Assembly (NCBI RefSeq): GCF_000730625.1
Contig: NZ_BBIT01000005.1
Span: forward strand, 62,001 to 126,000
Reading direction: 5' to 3'
Origin: Pseudomonas oryzihabitans NBRC 102199
Lineage (GTDB): Bacteria; Pseudomonadota; Gammaproteobacteria; Pseudomonadales; Pseudomonadaceae
Length of the DNA stretch: 64,000 bases
Shown here: one piece after another, positions 1 to 9,171 of the stretch
How the letters are laid out: every line of letters starts with the position of its first letter
Position numbering within the stretch: the first letter of the stretch is position 1
Program-made: the position numbers and the translations under genes
Notes under the pieces: model-generated
The model's database searches: none
Seen by the model: the letters and a program-made list of their open reading frames with translations, nothing else
Told to the model about the DNA's origin: nothing

Positions 1-781
1 TGAGCATCCAGGTCAGCAGCATGGACAGGATCACGCTGCTGCGGTGGTCGCGCAGCACGGCCTTGAGCGGCACTTCCTCGGCCAGCGACTTGTGGATCGC
101 CAGTTCGGCGAACACCGGCGTCTCGTGCAGCCAGCGGCGCAGGTAGACCGAGAACAGGCCGAAGACGCCGCCGATCAGGAAGGGAAAGCGCCAGGCGTAG
201 TCGGCCACTTCCACCGGGGTGAAGACGGTGTTGATCAGGGTCGCCATCAGCGAGCCGAGCAGGATGCCGAAGGTGAGACCGGCGGTCAGGGTGCCGCAGG
301 CATAGCCGACGTGCTTGCCGGGGACGTGTTCGGAGACGAACACCCAGGCGCCGGGCACCTCGCCGCCGATGGCCGCGCCCTGGATGATACGCAGCACCAG
401 CAGCAGGATCGGCGCGGCCACGCCGATCTGGGCGTAGGTGGGCATCAGGCCCATGCCCAGGGTCGGCAGGGCCATCATGAAGATGCTCAGGGTGAACATC
501 TTCTTGCGCCCGAGCAGGTCGCCGAAGTGGGCCATGATGATGCCGCCTAGCGGACGTGCCAGATAGCCCGCGGCGAAGATGCCGAAGGTCTGCATCTGTC
601 GCAGCCAGTCGGGCATGTCGGCGGGAAAGAACAGCTTCCCCACCACCGCGGCGAAGAAGACGAAGATGACGAAGTCGTAGAACTCCAGCGCACCGCCCAG
701 GGCGGACAGCGAGAGGGTCTTGTAGTCGTTGCGGCCCAGAGGGCGCGACGTGAGCGGCGCAGAGGCGGATTGCAGTTTCAT
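1..781 (-). CDS. MFS transporter, metabolite:H+ symporter (MHS) family, partial
   Basis: The gene enters from the left edge, so only the first about 260 residues are visible and the C-terminal half is missing. The start is the ATG at 781 (MKLQSASAPLTSRPLGRNDY). The visible part has the MHS-type layout: a first helix beginning GGALEFYDFVIFVFF, the loop 2-3 motif GDLLGRKKMF, and the helix 4-5 segment RIIQGAAIGGEVPGAWVFVSEH. Family members import citrate, proline/betaine, alpha-ketoglutarate or aromatic acids with protons across the inner membrane. The substrate cannot be told from this part. It is divergent from the thioesterase gene, with a 478-bp gap between them. Confidence 0.85.
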   Translation of the reverse strand, partial: MKLQSASAPLTSRPLGRNDYKTLSLSALGGALEFYDFVIFVFFAAVVGKLFFPADMPDWLRQMQTFGIFAAGYLARPLGGIIMAHFGDLLGRKKMFTLSIFMMALPTLGMGLMPTYAQIGVAAPILLLVLRIIQGAAIGGEVPGAWVFVSEHVPGKHVGYACGTLTAGLTFGILLGSLMATLINTVFTPVEVADYAWRFPFLIGGVFGLFSVYLRRWLHETPVFAELAIHKSLAEEVPLKAVLRDHRSSVILSMLLTWML

Positions 782-1259
782 CGAGGATCCCGGACAAGAG
801 AGGAGCGCAAAGGAAATTCGGCCTCTGGCATCCCTCCGGGTGTAGCGGACAAGACGCGGCCCCGAGTGACCGTCCGCCTGGAGCGGCTGGCAGGGATCGG
901 GCGGGTCGCCGGATGGGCGCCGGACCTGCACCGCGCCGCCTGCGCTCTTTTGGAGCACGGCAACAGCAGGTCTACCGATCATTACCTGATCATCGGACGT
1001 GCAGGGCCCTCTGGATTGCCTGGCCGTGCACGGTCTCCACGATAGCAAATCTGCAAGGAATTTCCGCTATTCATTCAGTGCCCATTCAGGGCTCATCTGC
1101 CGAGCTATGGCTGTTCCATCCTGGTGCAAAAGCGGTCGAGCCGCCCTGCCCCAGGCGTTATACTGTAGCCCCCTAACGATCTCCGCCGAGAGATTGGCAG
1201 CATTCTTGCGTGCAGATGCTGAACGTTACCTACCTATCCGGGCTCCCGAGGGCCCTGTC
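782..1259. other. 478-bp intergenic region without a convincing gene
   Basis: This lies between the divergent MHS transporter and the thioesterase gene. An open frame runs through it upstream of the thioesterase, but it lacks family similarity and the thioesterase has a better start at 1260. A TATACT hexamer at 1159-1164 could be a -10 element for the thioesterase, but I see no matching -35 element. Nothing else is recognisable. Confidence 0.5.
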
Positions 1260-1664
1260 ATGATCGAAGAGCTCGAACAAGAAGATCCCATCCCCCAGGG
1301 CGACCTGGCCATGCAGATCACTGCGCTGCCCCGCGAGACCAATGGCTTCGGCGACATCTACGGCGGCTGGCTGGTGGCCCAGATGGACCTGGCCGGCAGC
1401 GCCATGGCCAGTCGCCTGGCCGCCGGGCGTGTGGCTACCGTGGCCATCGACCGCATGGCCTTCATGACACCGGTGCCCGTGGGCGCACAGCTCTCCTTCT
1501 ATACCAACACCCTGGAGGTGGGCCGCAGCTCCATCCAGATCCTCATCGAGGTCTGGAGCGACGATCCGCTGTCCAGCGAGTGGAGCAAGGTGACCGAGGC
1601 GGTGTTCGTCTTCGTGGCCATCGATGGCAGCGGCCGCACCCGCCCCCTGCCCGCGCGGCGCTAG
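1260..1664 (+). CDS. yciA: acyl-CoA thioesterase, YciA-like hotdog protein
   Basis: A 134-residue single-domain hotdog-fold thioesterase that hydrolyses acyl-CoA to free acid and CoA in the cytoplasm. The family signature is the segment TNGFGDIYGGWLVAQMDLAG at residues about 22-41, matching the YciA/BACH pattern NxxGDIFGGWLxxxMDxA, in which the Asp is catalytic. The length fits the family. The start at 1260 is chosen because GAGGG at 1248-1252 is correctly spaced and the known N-terminus begins just here; the open frame itself extends upstream to 999. It stands alone and faces the convergent DUF4432 gene. The substrate range cannot be read from the sequence. Confidence 0.88.
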   Translation: MIEELEQEDPIPQGDLAMQITALPRETNGFGDIYGGWLVAQMDLAGSAMASRLAAGRVATVAIDRMAFMTPVPVGAQLSFYTNTLEVGRSSIQILIEVWSDDPLSSEWSKVTEAVFVFVAIDGSGRTRPLPARR

Positions 1665-1682
1665 CACCCGCCGGCCTTGCCG

Positions 1683-2891
1683 CTAGGGCTCCCGGGCCAG
1701 CGGCGCCTCGCGCACCTGGGTCGGCCTTCCGTGGCGGATGCCTTCGACCTGCTCCAGCGCCTGCCGGACCTCGGCGGCGGTGGCCAGCAGCCGATAGTCG
1801 AGGGTGAAGTCGCGCGTGCCGCCGGCTTCCATGCGCGGCACCAGCCCCAGGGCTCGCTGCTGGCTGCGGTTGTAGGAAAAGCTGGTGCCCGGCTCCAGGC
1901 CGGTGACATAGCCCTGGGCCTTGGCATCGGTGTTCTTCCACAGGGTGAAGACCGGCAATTCCCGCACATTGAAGGCCAGCGCCACGCCCTGGTGGGCACT
2001 GCGATCGTGCAGTACCGCGAGGCTGCGCCCCTGATCGTCGCCCCAGGGATAGAGGTTGTAGACCGTCTCGCCATAGCCCGGCGTGGGCGCGCGATAGGTC
2101 TGCCAATCCGCCAGCTCCTGGCGCGCCCGCGCATCGAAGGGTGACACCTCCCGCACCGGCGCGGCGAACCGCGCGCCTTCACCGAGCAGCGGCGGCCCGA
2201 AATTGCTGTGATAGAGCACCTGGTACTCGGCGGCGTGCGCTCCCTGGTTGGTCAGGCGATCGTGCAGGGTGAAGCCGGTGGCCCCGGCGTGAGTGACCAG
2301 TTCGGTGTCGATGCGAAAGTTGGCCTGCTTGAAGGCCTCCTCGTGCAGCACGCCCTTGAGGCTGATGCGGTGCGGCGGCTGTTCGTCGATGGTCAGCACC
2401 ACCTGGCTGGCCGGCAGGTAGCTGGCCCGACCGTGCAGGGTCAGCAATTGCCCCCGGTCCATTCCGGGGTGGCCGACCCACTCGAAGCCGGCGCGCGCCA
2501 CCAGTTCGTTGAAGCCTTCCAGCCAGCCCAGGCCATTGCGGCTCTCCAGGTTGACGAAGGCCGGATTGACCACCTCGCGCACCGGCGAATCCCAGCCCAG
2601 TCGCAGGGTGCCGGCCTGGGCGCGCAGGACGTTCATGCCGCGGGTCGCCACCACGGTGAGCTGCAGGGGGCCGGTGTCGATCTCGATCAGCACCGAGCCT
2701 TCCTGGCGTCCTCCGCTCAGGCGGTGCACGCCGACGGCAAAGGCCAGGCCATCGCGCAGGCCCAGGCGATCACTGCTGATGCTCCAGTTCTGCACCGGCT
2801 TGTCGGGGGCGATGAGGATGTATTCCCAGGCCGAGGCGCTGGCACTGACAAGGAACAGGAGACAGCCGGACAGCAGACGAGCATGGATCAT
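1683..2891 (-). CDS. secreted DUF4432 / aldose-1-epimerase-like protein
   Basis: A 402-residue protein that starts with a clear signal peptide (MIHARLLSGCLLFLVSASASA), so it is probably periplasmic. The body resembles the DUF4432 branch of the galactose-mutarotase superfamily: beta-rich, with NPAFVNLESRNGLGWLEGFNELVARAGFEW and the YHSNFGPPLLGEGARF segment carrying the conserved His-Ser-Asn-Phe-Gly. These proteins are thought to act on sugars, but the reaction is not established. The start at 2891 replaces an upstream GTG/ATG extension because it begins the signal peptide. Just beyond the next gene lies the galactose/galactonate block, so a role in sugar anomer handling is an attractive inference. 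Confidence 0.7.
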   Translation of the reverse strand: MIHARLLSGCLLFLVSASASAWEYILIAPDKPVQNWSISSDRLGLRDGLAFAVGVHRLSGGRQEGSVLIEIDTGPLQLTVVATRGMNVLRAQAGTLRLGWDSPVREVVNPAFVNLESRNGLGWLEGFNELVARAGFEWVGHPGMDRGQLLTLHGRASYLPASQVVLTIDEQPPHRISLKGVLHEEAFKQANFRIDTELVTHAGATGFTLHDRLTNQGAHAAEYQVLYHSNFGPPLLGEGARFAAPVREVSPFDARARQELADWQTYRAPTPGYGETVYNLYPWGDDQGRSLAVLHDRSAHQGVALAFNVRELPVFTLWKNTDAKAQGYVTGLEPGTSFSYNRSQQRALGLVPRMEAGGTRDFTLDYRLLATAAEVRQALEQVEGIRHGRPTQVREAPLAREP

Positions 2892-3122
2892 GGAGTCCCC
2901 TTGGCGACGCGATCGCCTTGAGTCTAGACCAGCCTTCGCCCGGCTGCAGGCCTCGTTCCAGACCCGGAAAACGGCCGAGACCGGCGATTCCCGTATAGGT
3001 TTGTTCAAGGAAATCAAAGGAATGGGTAAAGACAACCTTTACCGTTCAAACGACCGTTCGGTACTTGCCAGGGCAGCGATTTTTGCCGAGGATCGGCTCG
3101 TCTCTACCACGGAGTGGACTCC

Positions 3123-3569
3123 ATGAAACCTTCAGCCCTGTTCTTGTTGCTTGCCCTGGCGGGCGTTGCCCCGGCGTATGCGGGCAATACCGAAGCCGGA
3201 CTCGGCGGCGCCGTGGGTGGCGTACTCGGTACTCTGGTCGGCCAGCAGGTCGGCGGCAGCACCGGTGCGGCCATCGGTGCCGGCGTCGGCGGTGCAGCAG
3301 GTGGTGTACTGGGCGCTGACCGGCGCAATAGAACCGAGGCCGCCATCGGCGGCGGTCTGGGCGCGGCGGGCGGCAACGTGATCGGCAATAGAGTCGGTGG
3401 CAGCACCGGTGGCCTGGTCGGCGCGGCCCTGGGGGGCGGTGCCGGCGGTGCCCTGGGCAACAACCTGGGCGACAGCGGACGCGACGATCGCGGCTATCGG
3501 GGCTATCGCGACCACCCCGGCAAGGGCTGGAAGCACGCCAAGCACCGACACAAGCACTGGGATCGGTAA
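3123..3569 (+). CDS. glycine-zipper outer-membrane-type protein
   Basis: A 148-residue exported protein: signal peptide MKPSALFLLLALAGVAPAYA followed by three Gly/Ala-rich glycine-zipper blocks (GGAVGGVLGTLVGQQVGG, AAIGAGVGGAAGGVLG, GGLVGAALGGGAGGALG) and a short basic tail rich in His and Lys (GKGWKHAKHRHKHWDR). Glycine zippers pack transmembrane helices, and similar small proteins (YMGG/RcnB- or SlyB-like) sit in the outer membrane. The exact function is unknown. The start at 3123 is preferred over GTG 3114 because GGAG at 3111-3114 is 8 bases upstream. A strong terminator follows directly. Confidence 0.75.
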   Translation: MKPSALFLLLALAGVAPAYAGNTEAGLGGAVGGVLGTLVGQQVGGSTGAAIGAGVGGAAGGVLGADRRNRTEAAIGGGLGAAGGNVIGNRVGGSTGGLVGAALGGGAGGALGNNLGDSGRDDRGYRGYRDHPGKGWKHAKHRHKHWDR

Positions 3570-3572
3570 TGA

Positions 3573-3599
3573 AAAACGCCCGGCTATGCCGGGCGTTTT
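3573..3599. terminator. bidirectional rho-independent terminator
   Basis: A perfect 12-bp inverted repeat (AAAACGCCCGGC / GCCGGGCGTTTT) with a TAT loop lies between the convergent glycine-zipper and galP genes. The A and T runs on both sides make it work in both directions. Confidence 0.9.
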
Positions 3600-3614
3600 C
3601 CTGTGCGCTCGAGC

Positions 3615-5015
3615 CTACTGACCGAGGTCGCGCAGGCGCTTGCCCTGCATCAGGTTGCGTTCGATGCGCTCCAGGGTGACGCCCTTGGTCTCCGGTACCA
3701 GCAGGAACACCAGGAAGATGAACACCACGTTCAGACCGGCATAGATCCAGAAGGTGGTGCCCTGCCCCAAGGTGCCCAGCATGGTCAGGAAGGTGGCGCC
3801 GACGATCATGTTGGCGATCCAGTTGGTGAAGGTGGAGCAGCCGATGCCAAAGTCGCGGCCCTTGAGCGGCTGGACTTCCGAGCACAGGGTCCAGATCAGC
3901 GGACCGGCCGACATGGCGAAGCCGACGATGAAGATCAGCAGCATGACCACGGTAAAGGTCTGCTGGCCGTGGCTCAGGTTGCCCATGCCGAGCATGGTGC
4001 CGACCACGCCCAGGCCCACGGCCATGACCACGAAGCCGGTATAGAGGATGGGTTTGCGGCCCCACTTGTCGACCAGGAAGATGGCGATGAAGGTGGCCAG
4101 CACGTTGGTCAGACCGACCGCGGCGGTAAACCACATCTGGGCAGCGGTGTCGTAGCCCATGCCTTCGAAGATGCGCGGCGCGTAGTACATCACCACGTTC
4201 ATGCCGGTGAATTGCTGCACCACCTGCAAGAGCACGCCCAGGCCCACCGAGCGGCGGAAGTTGGCGTTCTCCTTGAACAGCGACCAGCCCTTCTGCGGCA
4301 CCTTGAGCTGCTCTTCGATCTCGGCGACTTCCTGCTGGATGACCTTTTCGTCACCGCGCAGCTTGTGCAGGACCTTGATGGCCTCCTGCTTGCGCCCGGC
4401 CATGATCAGCCAGCGCGGACTGTCCGGCAGGGCGAAGACGCCGATCAGGAACAGCACCCCGGGGATGGCGATGATGCCGAGCATCCAGCGCCAGGCCTCG
4501 TAGTAGCTGAAGGCGGTGTTGGACAGGAAGGCGATCAGGATGCCCGCGGTGATCATCAGCTGGTACAGCGAGATCATAGAGCCGCGGATGTTTTCCGGGG
4601 CGACCTCGGCCAGGTACAGCGGCGCGGTGAAGGAGGCGATGCCGATGGCCAGGCCGAGCAGGAAGCGGGCGAAGATCAGCATGGTCGGCGAGGTGGCCAG
4701 GCCACAGAGGATCGAGCCGATGACGAACAGGATGGCGCCCAGCATCAGGGACTTCTTGCGACCCAGCTTGGCCGACAGCGAACCGGCGCCCAGCGCGCCC
4801 AGGGCGGCGCCGGCCATCATGCTGGAGACGATCCACTCGATCACCTGATCGGAGATCTGGAATTCCTGCTGGATGAATTTGGTGGCGCCGGAAATGACGC
4901 CGATGTCGAGGCCGAACATGAGGCCGGCCAGGGCGGCCATCAGGCAGGCGAAGATCGCCTTGGGCTGCGCCTTTTCGGTGACGTGACCGTCGGCGTGGGT
5001 AGTGGTGTTGCTCAT
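3615..5015 (-). CDS. galP: sugar:H+ symporter (GalP/AraE/XylE-type MFS)
   Basis: A 466-residue, 12-helix inner-membrane sugar porter. Visible signatures of the sugar-porter family are GAGSLSAKLGRKKSLMLGA after helix 2, PLYLAEVAPENIRGSM, LPDSPRWLIMAGR after helix 6, QQFTGMNVVMYYAPRIF in helix 7, and VPETKGVTLERIE at the C-terminus. The QQxTGxNxxxYYxP motif contacts hexose in GalP/XylE. As the last gene of the minus-strand galactonate block it most likely imports galactose (or arabinose). A 109-bp gap before it holds an 8-bp inverted repeat (GGGTCGTT / AACGACCC, 5060-5102), so it may also have its own promoter or operator. The symbol reflects family and context; arabinose is a possible alternative substrate. 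Confidence 0.8.
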   Translation of the reverse strand: MSNTTTHADGHVTEKAQPKAIFACLMAALAGLMFGLDIGVISGATKFIQQEFQISDQVIEWIVSSMMAGAALGALGAGSLSAKLGRKKSLMLGAILFVIGSILCGLATSPTMLIFARFLLGLAIGIASFTAPLYLAEVAPENIRGSMISLYQLMITAGILIAFLSNTAFSYYEAWRWMLGIIAIPGVLFLIGVFALPDSPRWLIMAGRKQEAIKVLHKLRGDEKVIQQEVAEIEEQLKVPQKGWSLFKENANFRRSVGLGVLLQVVQQFTGMNVVMYYAPRIFEGMGYDTAAQMWFTAAVGLTNVLATFIAIFLVDKWGRKPILYTGFVVMAVGLGVVGTMLGMGNLSHGQQTFTVVMLLIFIVGFAMSAGPLIWTLCSEVQPLKGRDFGIGCSTFTNWIANMIVGATFLTMLGTLGQGTTFWIYAGLNVVFIFLVFLLVPETKGVTLERIERNLMQGKRLRDLGQ

Positions 5016-5124
5016 GACTGAGGCTCCTCGCTCGCCTTGTGGGCGATCTTGTTGTCGCGGGTCGTTCCGTATCCGTTTGTTACAGACCTGTCCAACGACC
5101 CTTGGTTCGGCTGATGAGAAGCCC

Positions 5125-6177
5125 CTACCAGAGCCGCGCGGGCTGGGCGTTCACATAGGTGGCATAGAGCGAACCACCGCCGGTGATGAACAGGCGATTG
5201 CCCTTGAGGCCGCCGAATTCGACGTTGGAGACGGTTTCCGGCAGGTGCAGGGTGGCCAGTGGCTGGCCGCCTGGCGTGAAGACCCGCACGCTGTTCTGCT
5301 CGGCCGAGCCGGCCCAGCTGCACCAGAGGTTGCCGTCGCTGTCGACGCGGAAGCCGTCGATCACGCCCTGCTCCTTGGCGTCGATCAGCACCTCGCCACC
5401 GCCGAGGGTGCCGTCGTCCTTCACGGTGAACGCCCTGAGGTGATTGGGCTTGCCGGGATTGCCGCCGCCAGCGGTGTCGCTGATGTAGAGGCGCTTGCCG
5501 TCGGGCGCGAAAGCCAGGCCATTGGGGCGGCCGAAGTCACCCACCGCCACCGTGGCCTTGCCCTGGGGATCGATGCGATAGACGTTGGTGGGCAGCTCGA
5601 ATTCGGCCTTGTGGCCCTCGTAGGCGCCGAGGATGCCGTAGCCCGGATCGGTGAACCAGATGGCGCCGTCAGCGCCGACCACCACGTCGTTGGGGGCGTT
5701 CAGCGGCTTGCCGTCGAAGCGGTCGAGCAGCACCGTGACGCTGCCATTCAACTCGCGGCGGGTCACGCGGCGGCTGTCGTGCTCGCAGCTGATCAGCCGA
5801 CCCTCGCGATCGCGGGTGTGGCCGTTGGCGTTGTGGGACTGGTCGTCATAGACGCTGACATGGCCGTCGTCGGCGCTCCAGCGCATCACCCGGGCATTGG
5901 GGATGTCGCTGAACAGCAGGCAGCGCCAGTCGGCCATCCACACCGGGCCTTCGGTCCAGAGACCGCCGGACCACAGCCGTTCCACGAAGGCATTGCCCAG
6001 GCGGCCCTTGAAGGCCGCATCGTGGATCTCCCAGGCGGGATCGGGCATGACGATGGGCGGCTTGCCCTCCCAGTTGCGGGTGAGACCGAACTTGTCGTCG
6101 GCCAGGGCGCGACTGGCGACCAGACCGGCCGAGGCGGCCAGGGACACGCCAAGAAAGGTGCGACGGGCGAGTGGCAT
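5125..6177 (-). CDS. SMP-30/gluconolactonase family lactonase, Tat-exported
   Basis: A 350-residue six-bladed beta-propeller of the SMP-30/gluconolactonase family. The N-terminus MPLARRTFLGVSLAASAGLVASRALA carries a twin-arginine motif (RRTFLG), so the protein is probably exported folded. Propeller motifs include EGPVWMADWRCLLFSDIP near residue 75, NAPNDVVVGADGAIWFTDPGYG around 160 and RPNGLAFAPDGKRLYISDTA around 213, which supply the metal-binding Glu, Asn and Asp. It should hydrolyse an aldonolactone. Sitting between galP and dgoT, galactono-lactone is the natural substrate (inference), linking galactose oxidation to galactonate. Confidence 0.82.
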   Translation of the reverse strand: MPLARRTFLGVSLAASAGLVASRALADDKFGLTRNWEGKPPIVMPDPAWEIHDAAFKGRLGNAFVERLWSGGLWTEGPVWMADWRCLLFSDIPNARVMRWSADDGHVSVYDDQSHNANGHTRDREGRLISCEHDSRRVTRRELNGSVTVLLDRFDGKPLNAPNDVVVGADGAIWFTDPGYGILGAYEGHKAEFELPTNVYRIDPQGKATVAVGDFGRPNGLAFAPDGKRLYISDTAGGGNPGKPNHLRAFTVKDDGTLGGGEVLIDAKEQGVIDGFRVDSDGNLWCSWAGSAEQNSVRVFTPGGQPLATLHLPETVSNVEFGGLKGNRLFITGGGSLYATYVNAQPARLW

Positions 6178-6224
6178 GGGGAGACTCCTTTGTTGTCGTT
6201 ATGGGTCCGGCACGGCCGGTGGCA

Positions 6225-6256
6225 GAGCGCCTCCGCAACCAGAGCGGAAGGCGCTC
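6225..6256. other. intercistronic hairpin
   Basis: GAGCGCCTCCGC pairs with GCGGAAGGCGCTC around a 7-base loop, with one bulge. It lies in the gap between the dgoT-like gene and the lactonase gene. No U-tract follows on the minus strand, so it looks like an RNA-stabilising or processing hairpin, not a full terminator. Confidence 0.5.
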
Positions 6257-6268
6257 CTTTAGTCGCCC

Positions 6269-7594
6269 TTATTCGGGCAGACGTTCCACCTTGCCCACCA
6301 CCAGGCCGTAGCAGAGGGCGCCGATCAGCGCGGTCACGCCGATGAAGGCGATGGCCGGAGCGAAGCTGCCGTCCTTGACCAGGAAGCCGATGACGATGGG
6401 CACGCAGATGGCGGAGAGGTTGCCGATGAAGTTGAACATCCCGCCGGTAAGGCCGATCAGCCGCTCCGGCGCCATGGCCGAGACCATCGACCAGGTGATG
6501 GAGGCCAGGCCGTTGCCAAAGAAGGCCAGTGCCAGGCAGGCGATGATCAGCGCGGGCGAGTCGACGAAGTTGGCGCCGACGATGCTGGTGGAGATCAGGA
6601 GGCCGCCGATGATCGGCAGCTTGCGCGCCAGGCCCACGGAGGCGCCGCGACGGATCAGCCAGTCCGACAGCAGCCCCGAGCAGATCACGCCGAGAAAGGC
6701 GGCCAGGAACGGCAGCGAGGCGAGGAAGCCGGCCTTGATGAAGTCCATGCCGCGGTATTTCACCAGGTAGGTGGGGAACCAGGTCAGGAAGAACCAGAGC
6801 GTGGAATTGAGGCAGAACTGGCCGATGTAGATGCCCCAGAGCTTGCGCTTGTTGAGCACGCTCCAGAGGTCACGCCACTGGAAGGCGGCGCGGCTGCGGT
6901 TCTTCTGTTCCAGATCGACCAGGCCACCGCCCTCCTGGATCAGCGCGACCTCGGCGGCATTGGCACCGCGGAAGTCCTTAGGTTCGCGATAGACCAGATA
7001 CCAGATGGCCGCCCAGAGGATGCCGACGCCCCCGGTGACGACAAAGACCATGTGCCAGCCGAAGGTCTGCTGCAGGTAGATCAGCACCGGGGTGAGAAAG
7101 GCCAGGCCGACGAACTGGCCGGAGGTGTAGAAGCCGATGGCGGTGGCCCGCTCGCGCTCGGGAAACCAGGTGGTGACCACCCGGTTGTTGATCGGATAGG
7201 CCGGGGCCTCCAAGGCACCCACGGCGAGGCGCAGGATGATCAGACCGATGAAGCTGCCGACGAAGCCCAGGCCGATGGTGGCCAGCGACCAGAGCGCGAT
7301 GGCCACCGGATAGAGGATGCGCGGGGCGACCTTGTCCACCAGCCAGCCACCGGGGATCTGCATGGCGGCGTAGGTCCAGCCGAAGGCCGAGAGGATCAGG
7401 CCCATGTGCACCGGCTCGATGCCCAGGTCCTGGGCCAGGTGCGGCGCGGCGATGGAGAGGTTGCTGCGGTCGAGGTAGTTGATCACCACGGTGACGAACA
7501 GCAGCATCATGATGAAGAAGCGGGCCCGACTGGGCTTGGCCAGGGTCGGCGCGGCCGCGGCCGCCGCCGGGGAGGCGTGGGTGGGAGTGGGCAT
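6269..7594 (-). CDS. dgoT: MFS anion:cation symporter, galactonate/glucarate transporter
   Basis: A 441-residue 12-helix transporter of the ACS family (DgoT/GudP/ExuT). The marker segment INYLDRSNLSIAAPHL in helix 1 holds the Arg that binds the acid sugar, and FGWTYAAMQIPGGWLVDKVAPR gives the helix 2/3 motif. The N-terminus is an Ala/Pro-rich stretch of about 24 residues before the first helix. Placed after dgoD, the likely substrate is D-galactonate. A 314-bp gap carrying four hairpin repeats separates it from dgoD, so transcript levels may drop here. Glucarate or another hexonate cannot be excluded from sequence alone. Confidence 0.82.
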   Translation of the reverse strand: MPTPTHASPAAAAAAPTLAKPSRARFFIMMLLFVTVVINYLDRSNLSIAAPHLAQDLGIEPVHMGLILSAFGWTYAAMQIPGGWLVDKVAPRILYPVAIALWSLATIGLGFVGSFIGLIILRLAVGALEAPAYPINNRVVTTWFPERERATAIGFYTSGQFVGLAFLTPVLIYLQQTFGWHMVFVVTGGVGILWAAIWYLVYREPKDFRGANAAEVALIQEGGGLVDLEQKNRSRAAFQWRDLWSVLNKRKLWGIYIGQFCLNSTLWFFLTWFPTYLVKYRGMDFIKAGFLASLPFLAAFLGVICSGLLSDWLIRRGASVGLARKLPIIGGLLISTSIVGANFVDSPALIIACLALAFFGNGLASITWSMVSAMAPERLIGLTGGMFNFIGNLSAICVPIVIGFLVKDGSFAPAIAFIGVTALIGALCYGLVVGKVERLPE

Positions 7595-7661
7595 GGCTCG
7601 GGTCCTGTAATTGACGTTGTGGCGAGCGTTGTCGATGTCTGGGGTCAGGCTGCTGGGGCGG

Positions 7662-7902
7662 CCCTCACCCTAGCCCTCTCCCAGAGGGAGAGGGGATGGT
7701 CGGTGCGGACGTTGAGCCCCGCGCTCCTGTTCTTGCTCCCTCTCTCCTTGGGAGAGGGTTAGGGTGAGGGGTCAGCGGCGGTGGTCCGGCTTTCCCTCAC
7801 CCTGGCCCTCTCCCAGAGGGAGAGGGGACGGTCCGAACGAGAGCGAAACTCCGCGCTCCTGCTCTTGCCCCCTCTCCCTTGGGGAGAGGGTTGGGGTGAG
7901 GG
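7662..7902. repeat. two inverted pairs of the CCCTCTCCC/GGGAGAGGG hairpin repeat
   Basis: Four copies of the directional hairpin element lie at 7662-7694 (forward), about 7736-7771 (reverse, degenerate arm), 7794-7826 (forward) and 7870-7902 (reverse). Each forward copy is followed by a reverse copy, and the pair is repeated at an offset of 132 bp with similar spacer text (GCGCTCCTG...CTTGC), so a fold-back pair has been duplicated in tandem. This fills most of the dgoD-dgoT gap. Confidence 0.9.
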
Positions 7903-7908
7903 CGTCTC

Positions 7909-9057
7909 TCACCACTCGGCGAAACTGCCGTCCTTGTGCCGCCAGATCGGATTGCGCCAGCGATGGCCAATGGCGGCTTGTTCCTTGACGAATTCCTCGT
8001 TGACCTCGACGCCCAGCCCCGGCCCCTGGGGAATCTTCACGTGGCCATCGGCGTAGTCGAACACCTCGGGATTCTTGATGTAGTCGAGCAGGTCGTTGCC
8101 CTGGTTGTAGTGGATGCCCAGGCTCTGCTCCTGGATGAAGGCGTTGTAGCAGTTGGCGTCCAGCTGCAGGTTGACCGCCAGGGCGATGGGACCGAGCGGG
8201 CAATGCAGGGCAATGGCAACGTCGTAGGCCTCGGCCATGTTGGCGATCTTGCGCGTCTCGGTGATGCCGCCGGCGTGGGAGGGATCGGGCTGCAGGATGT
8301 CGACGTAGCCTTCCTGGAGGATGCGCTTGAAGTCCCAGCGCGAGTACAGCCGCTCGCCCAGGGCGATGGGCGTGTTGCTCATCAGGGCGATCTCCTTGAG
8401 CGCCTCGTGGTGCTCGCTGAGCACCGGCTCCTCGATGAACATCAGGCGGAACTGCTCCAGCTCCTTCACCAGCACCTTGGCCATGGGCTTGTGCACCCGG
8501 CCATGGAAGTCCACGCCGATGCCGAAGTGCGGCCCGCAGGCGTCGCGGATGGCGGCGACGTTGGCGATCACCTGGTCGACCTTGTCGTAGGTGTCGACGA
8601 ACTGCATCTCTTCGCTGGCGTTCATCTTGATCGCGGTGAAGCCCTTGGCCTGGCGCTCCAGGGCCTGGGCCGCGGTCTCCGCCGGGCGGTCGCCGCCGAT
8701 CCAGGAATAGACGCGGATGCTGTCGCGCACCTGGCCGCCGAGCAGTTCGTGCACCGGTACGCCCAGGGCCTTGCCCTTGATGTCCCACAGCGCCTGGTCG
8801 ATGCCGGCCAAGGCGCTCATGTGGATGCCACCACCGCGATAGAAGCCGCCGCGGTAGAGCACCGTCCAGTGGTCTTCGATGTTGCGCGGGTCCTTGCCGA
8901 TCAGGTAGTCGGCCAGTTCCTCGACCGCCGCCGCCACGCTGTGGGCGCGGCCTTCCAGCACGGGTTCGCCCCAGCCGTGGATGCCCTCGTCGGTCTCGAT
9001 CTTGAGAAAGCACCAGCGCGGCGGGACGACATAGGTGGTGAGTTTGGTGATCTTCAT
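7909..9057 (-). CDS. dgoD: D-galactonate dehydratase
   Basis: A 382-residue enolase-superfamily enzyme that converts D-galactonate to 2-dehydro-3-deoxy-D-galactonate. Both length and sequence match DgoD end to end, from [29 protein letters not shown] to the C-terminal [16 protein letters not shown]. Metal ligands appear in GVDFHGRV (Asp), FIEEPV (Glu) and LGERLYSR (Glu), and the general acid/base His in [12 protein letters not shown]. The capping-domain loop [24 protein letters not shown] is typical. It lies downstream of dgoA, separated by a REP pair. Confidence 0.96.
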   Translation of the reverse strand: MKITKLTTYVVPPRWCFLKIETDEGIHGWGEPVLEGRAHSVAAAVEELADYLIGKDPRNIEDHWTVLYRGGFYRGGGIHMSALAGIDQALWDIKGKALGVPVHELLGGQVRDSIRVYSWIGGDRPAETAAQALERQAKGFTAIKMNASEEMQFVDTYDKVDQVIANVAAIRDACGPHFGIGVDFHGRVHKPMAKVLVKELEQFRLMFIEEPVLSEHHEALKEIALMSNTPIALGERLYSRWDFKRILQEGYVDILQPDPSHAGGITETRKIANMAEAYDVAIALHCPLGPIALAVNLQLDANCYNAFIQEQSLGIHYNQGNDLLDYIKNPEVFDYADGHVKIPQGPGLGVEVNEEFVKEQAAIGHRWRNPIWRHKDGSFAEW

Positions 9058-9105
9058 GGTCAGGAATTCTCGATTTGAATTGTTGGATCGAGGAGATTGG
9101 ATAAA

Positions 9106-9170
9106 TCGCGGCCATGGGCCGCTCCTACGGAGGCACCGGGTATCTGTAGGAGCGGTCCATGACCGCGAGC
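9106..9170. repeat. REP pair (BIME) between dgoA and dgoD
   Basis: Two head-to-head copies of the classical Pseudomonas REP (TGTAGGAGCGG...CCGCGA type) lie at 9107-9128 (reverse) and 9144-9169 (forward), 15 bp apart. Each is itself a hairpin around GGCCATGGGCC or GGTCCATGACC. The position inside an operon suggests mRNA protection or differential decay. Confidence 0.85.
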
Positions 9171-9171
9171 T

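Noticed and set aside
1159..1164. sigma70 promoter for the thioesterase gene
   Set aside because: TATACT is present but there is no acceptable -35 hexamer at 16-18 bp.
3603..5021. 472-residue plus-strand open frame opposite galP
   Set aside because: Composition is His/Gln/Glu-rich with no domain; it is the mirror of a clear sugar transporter and typical of high-GC shadow frames.
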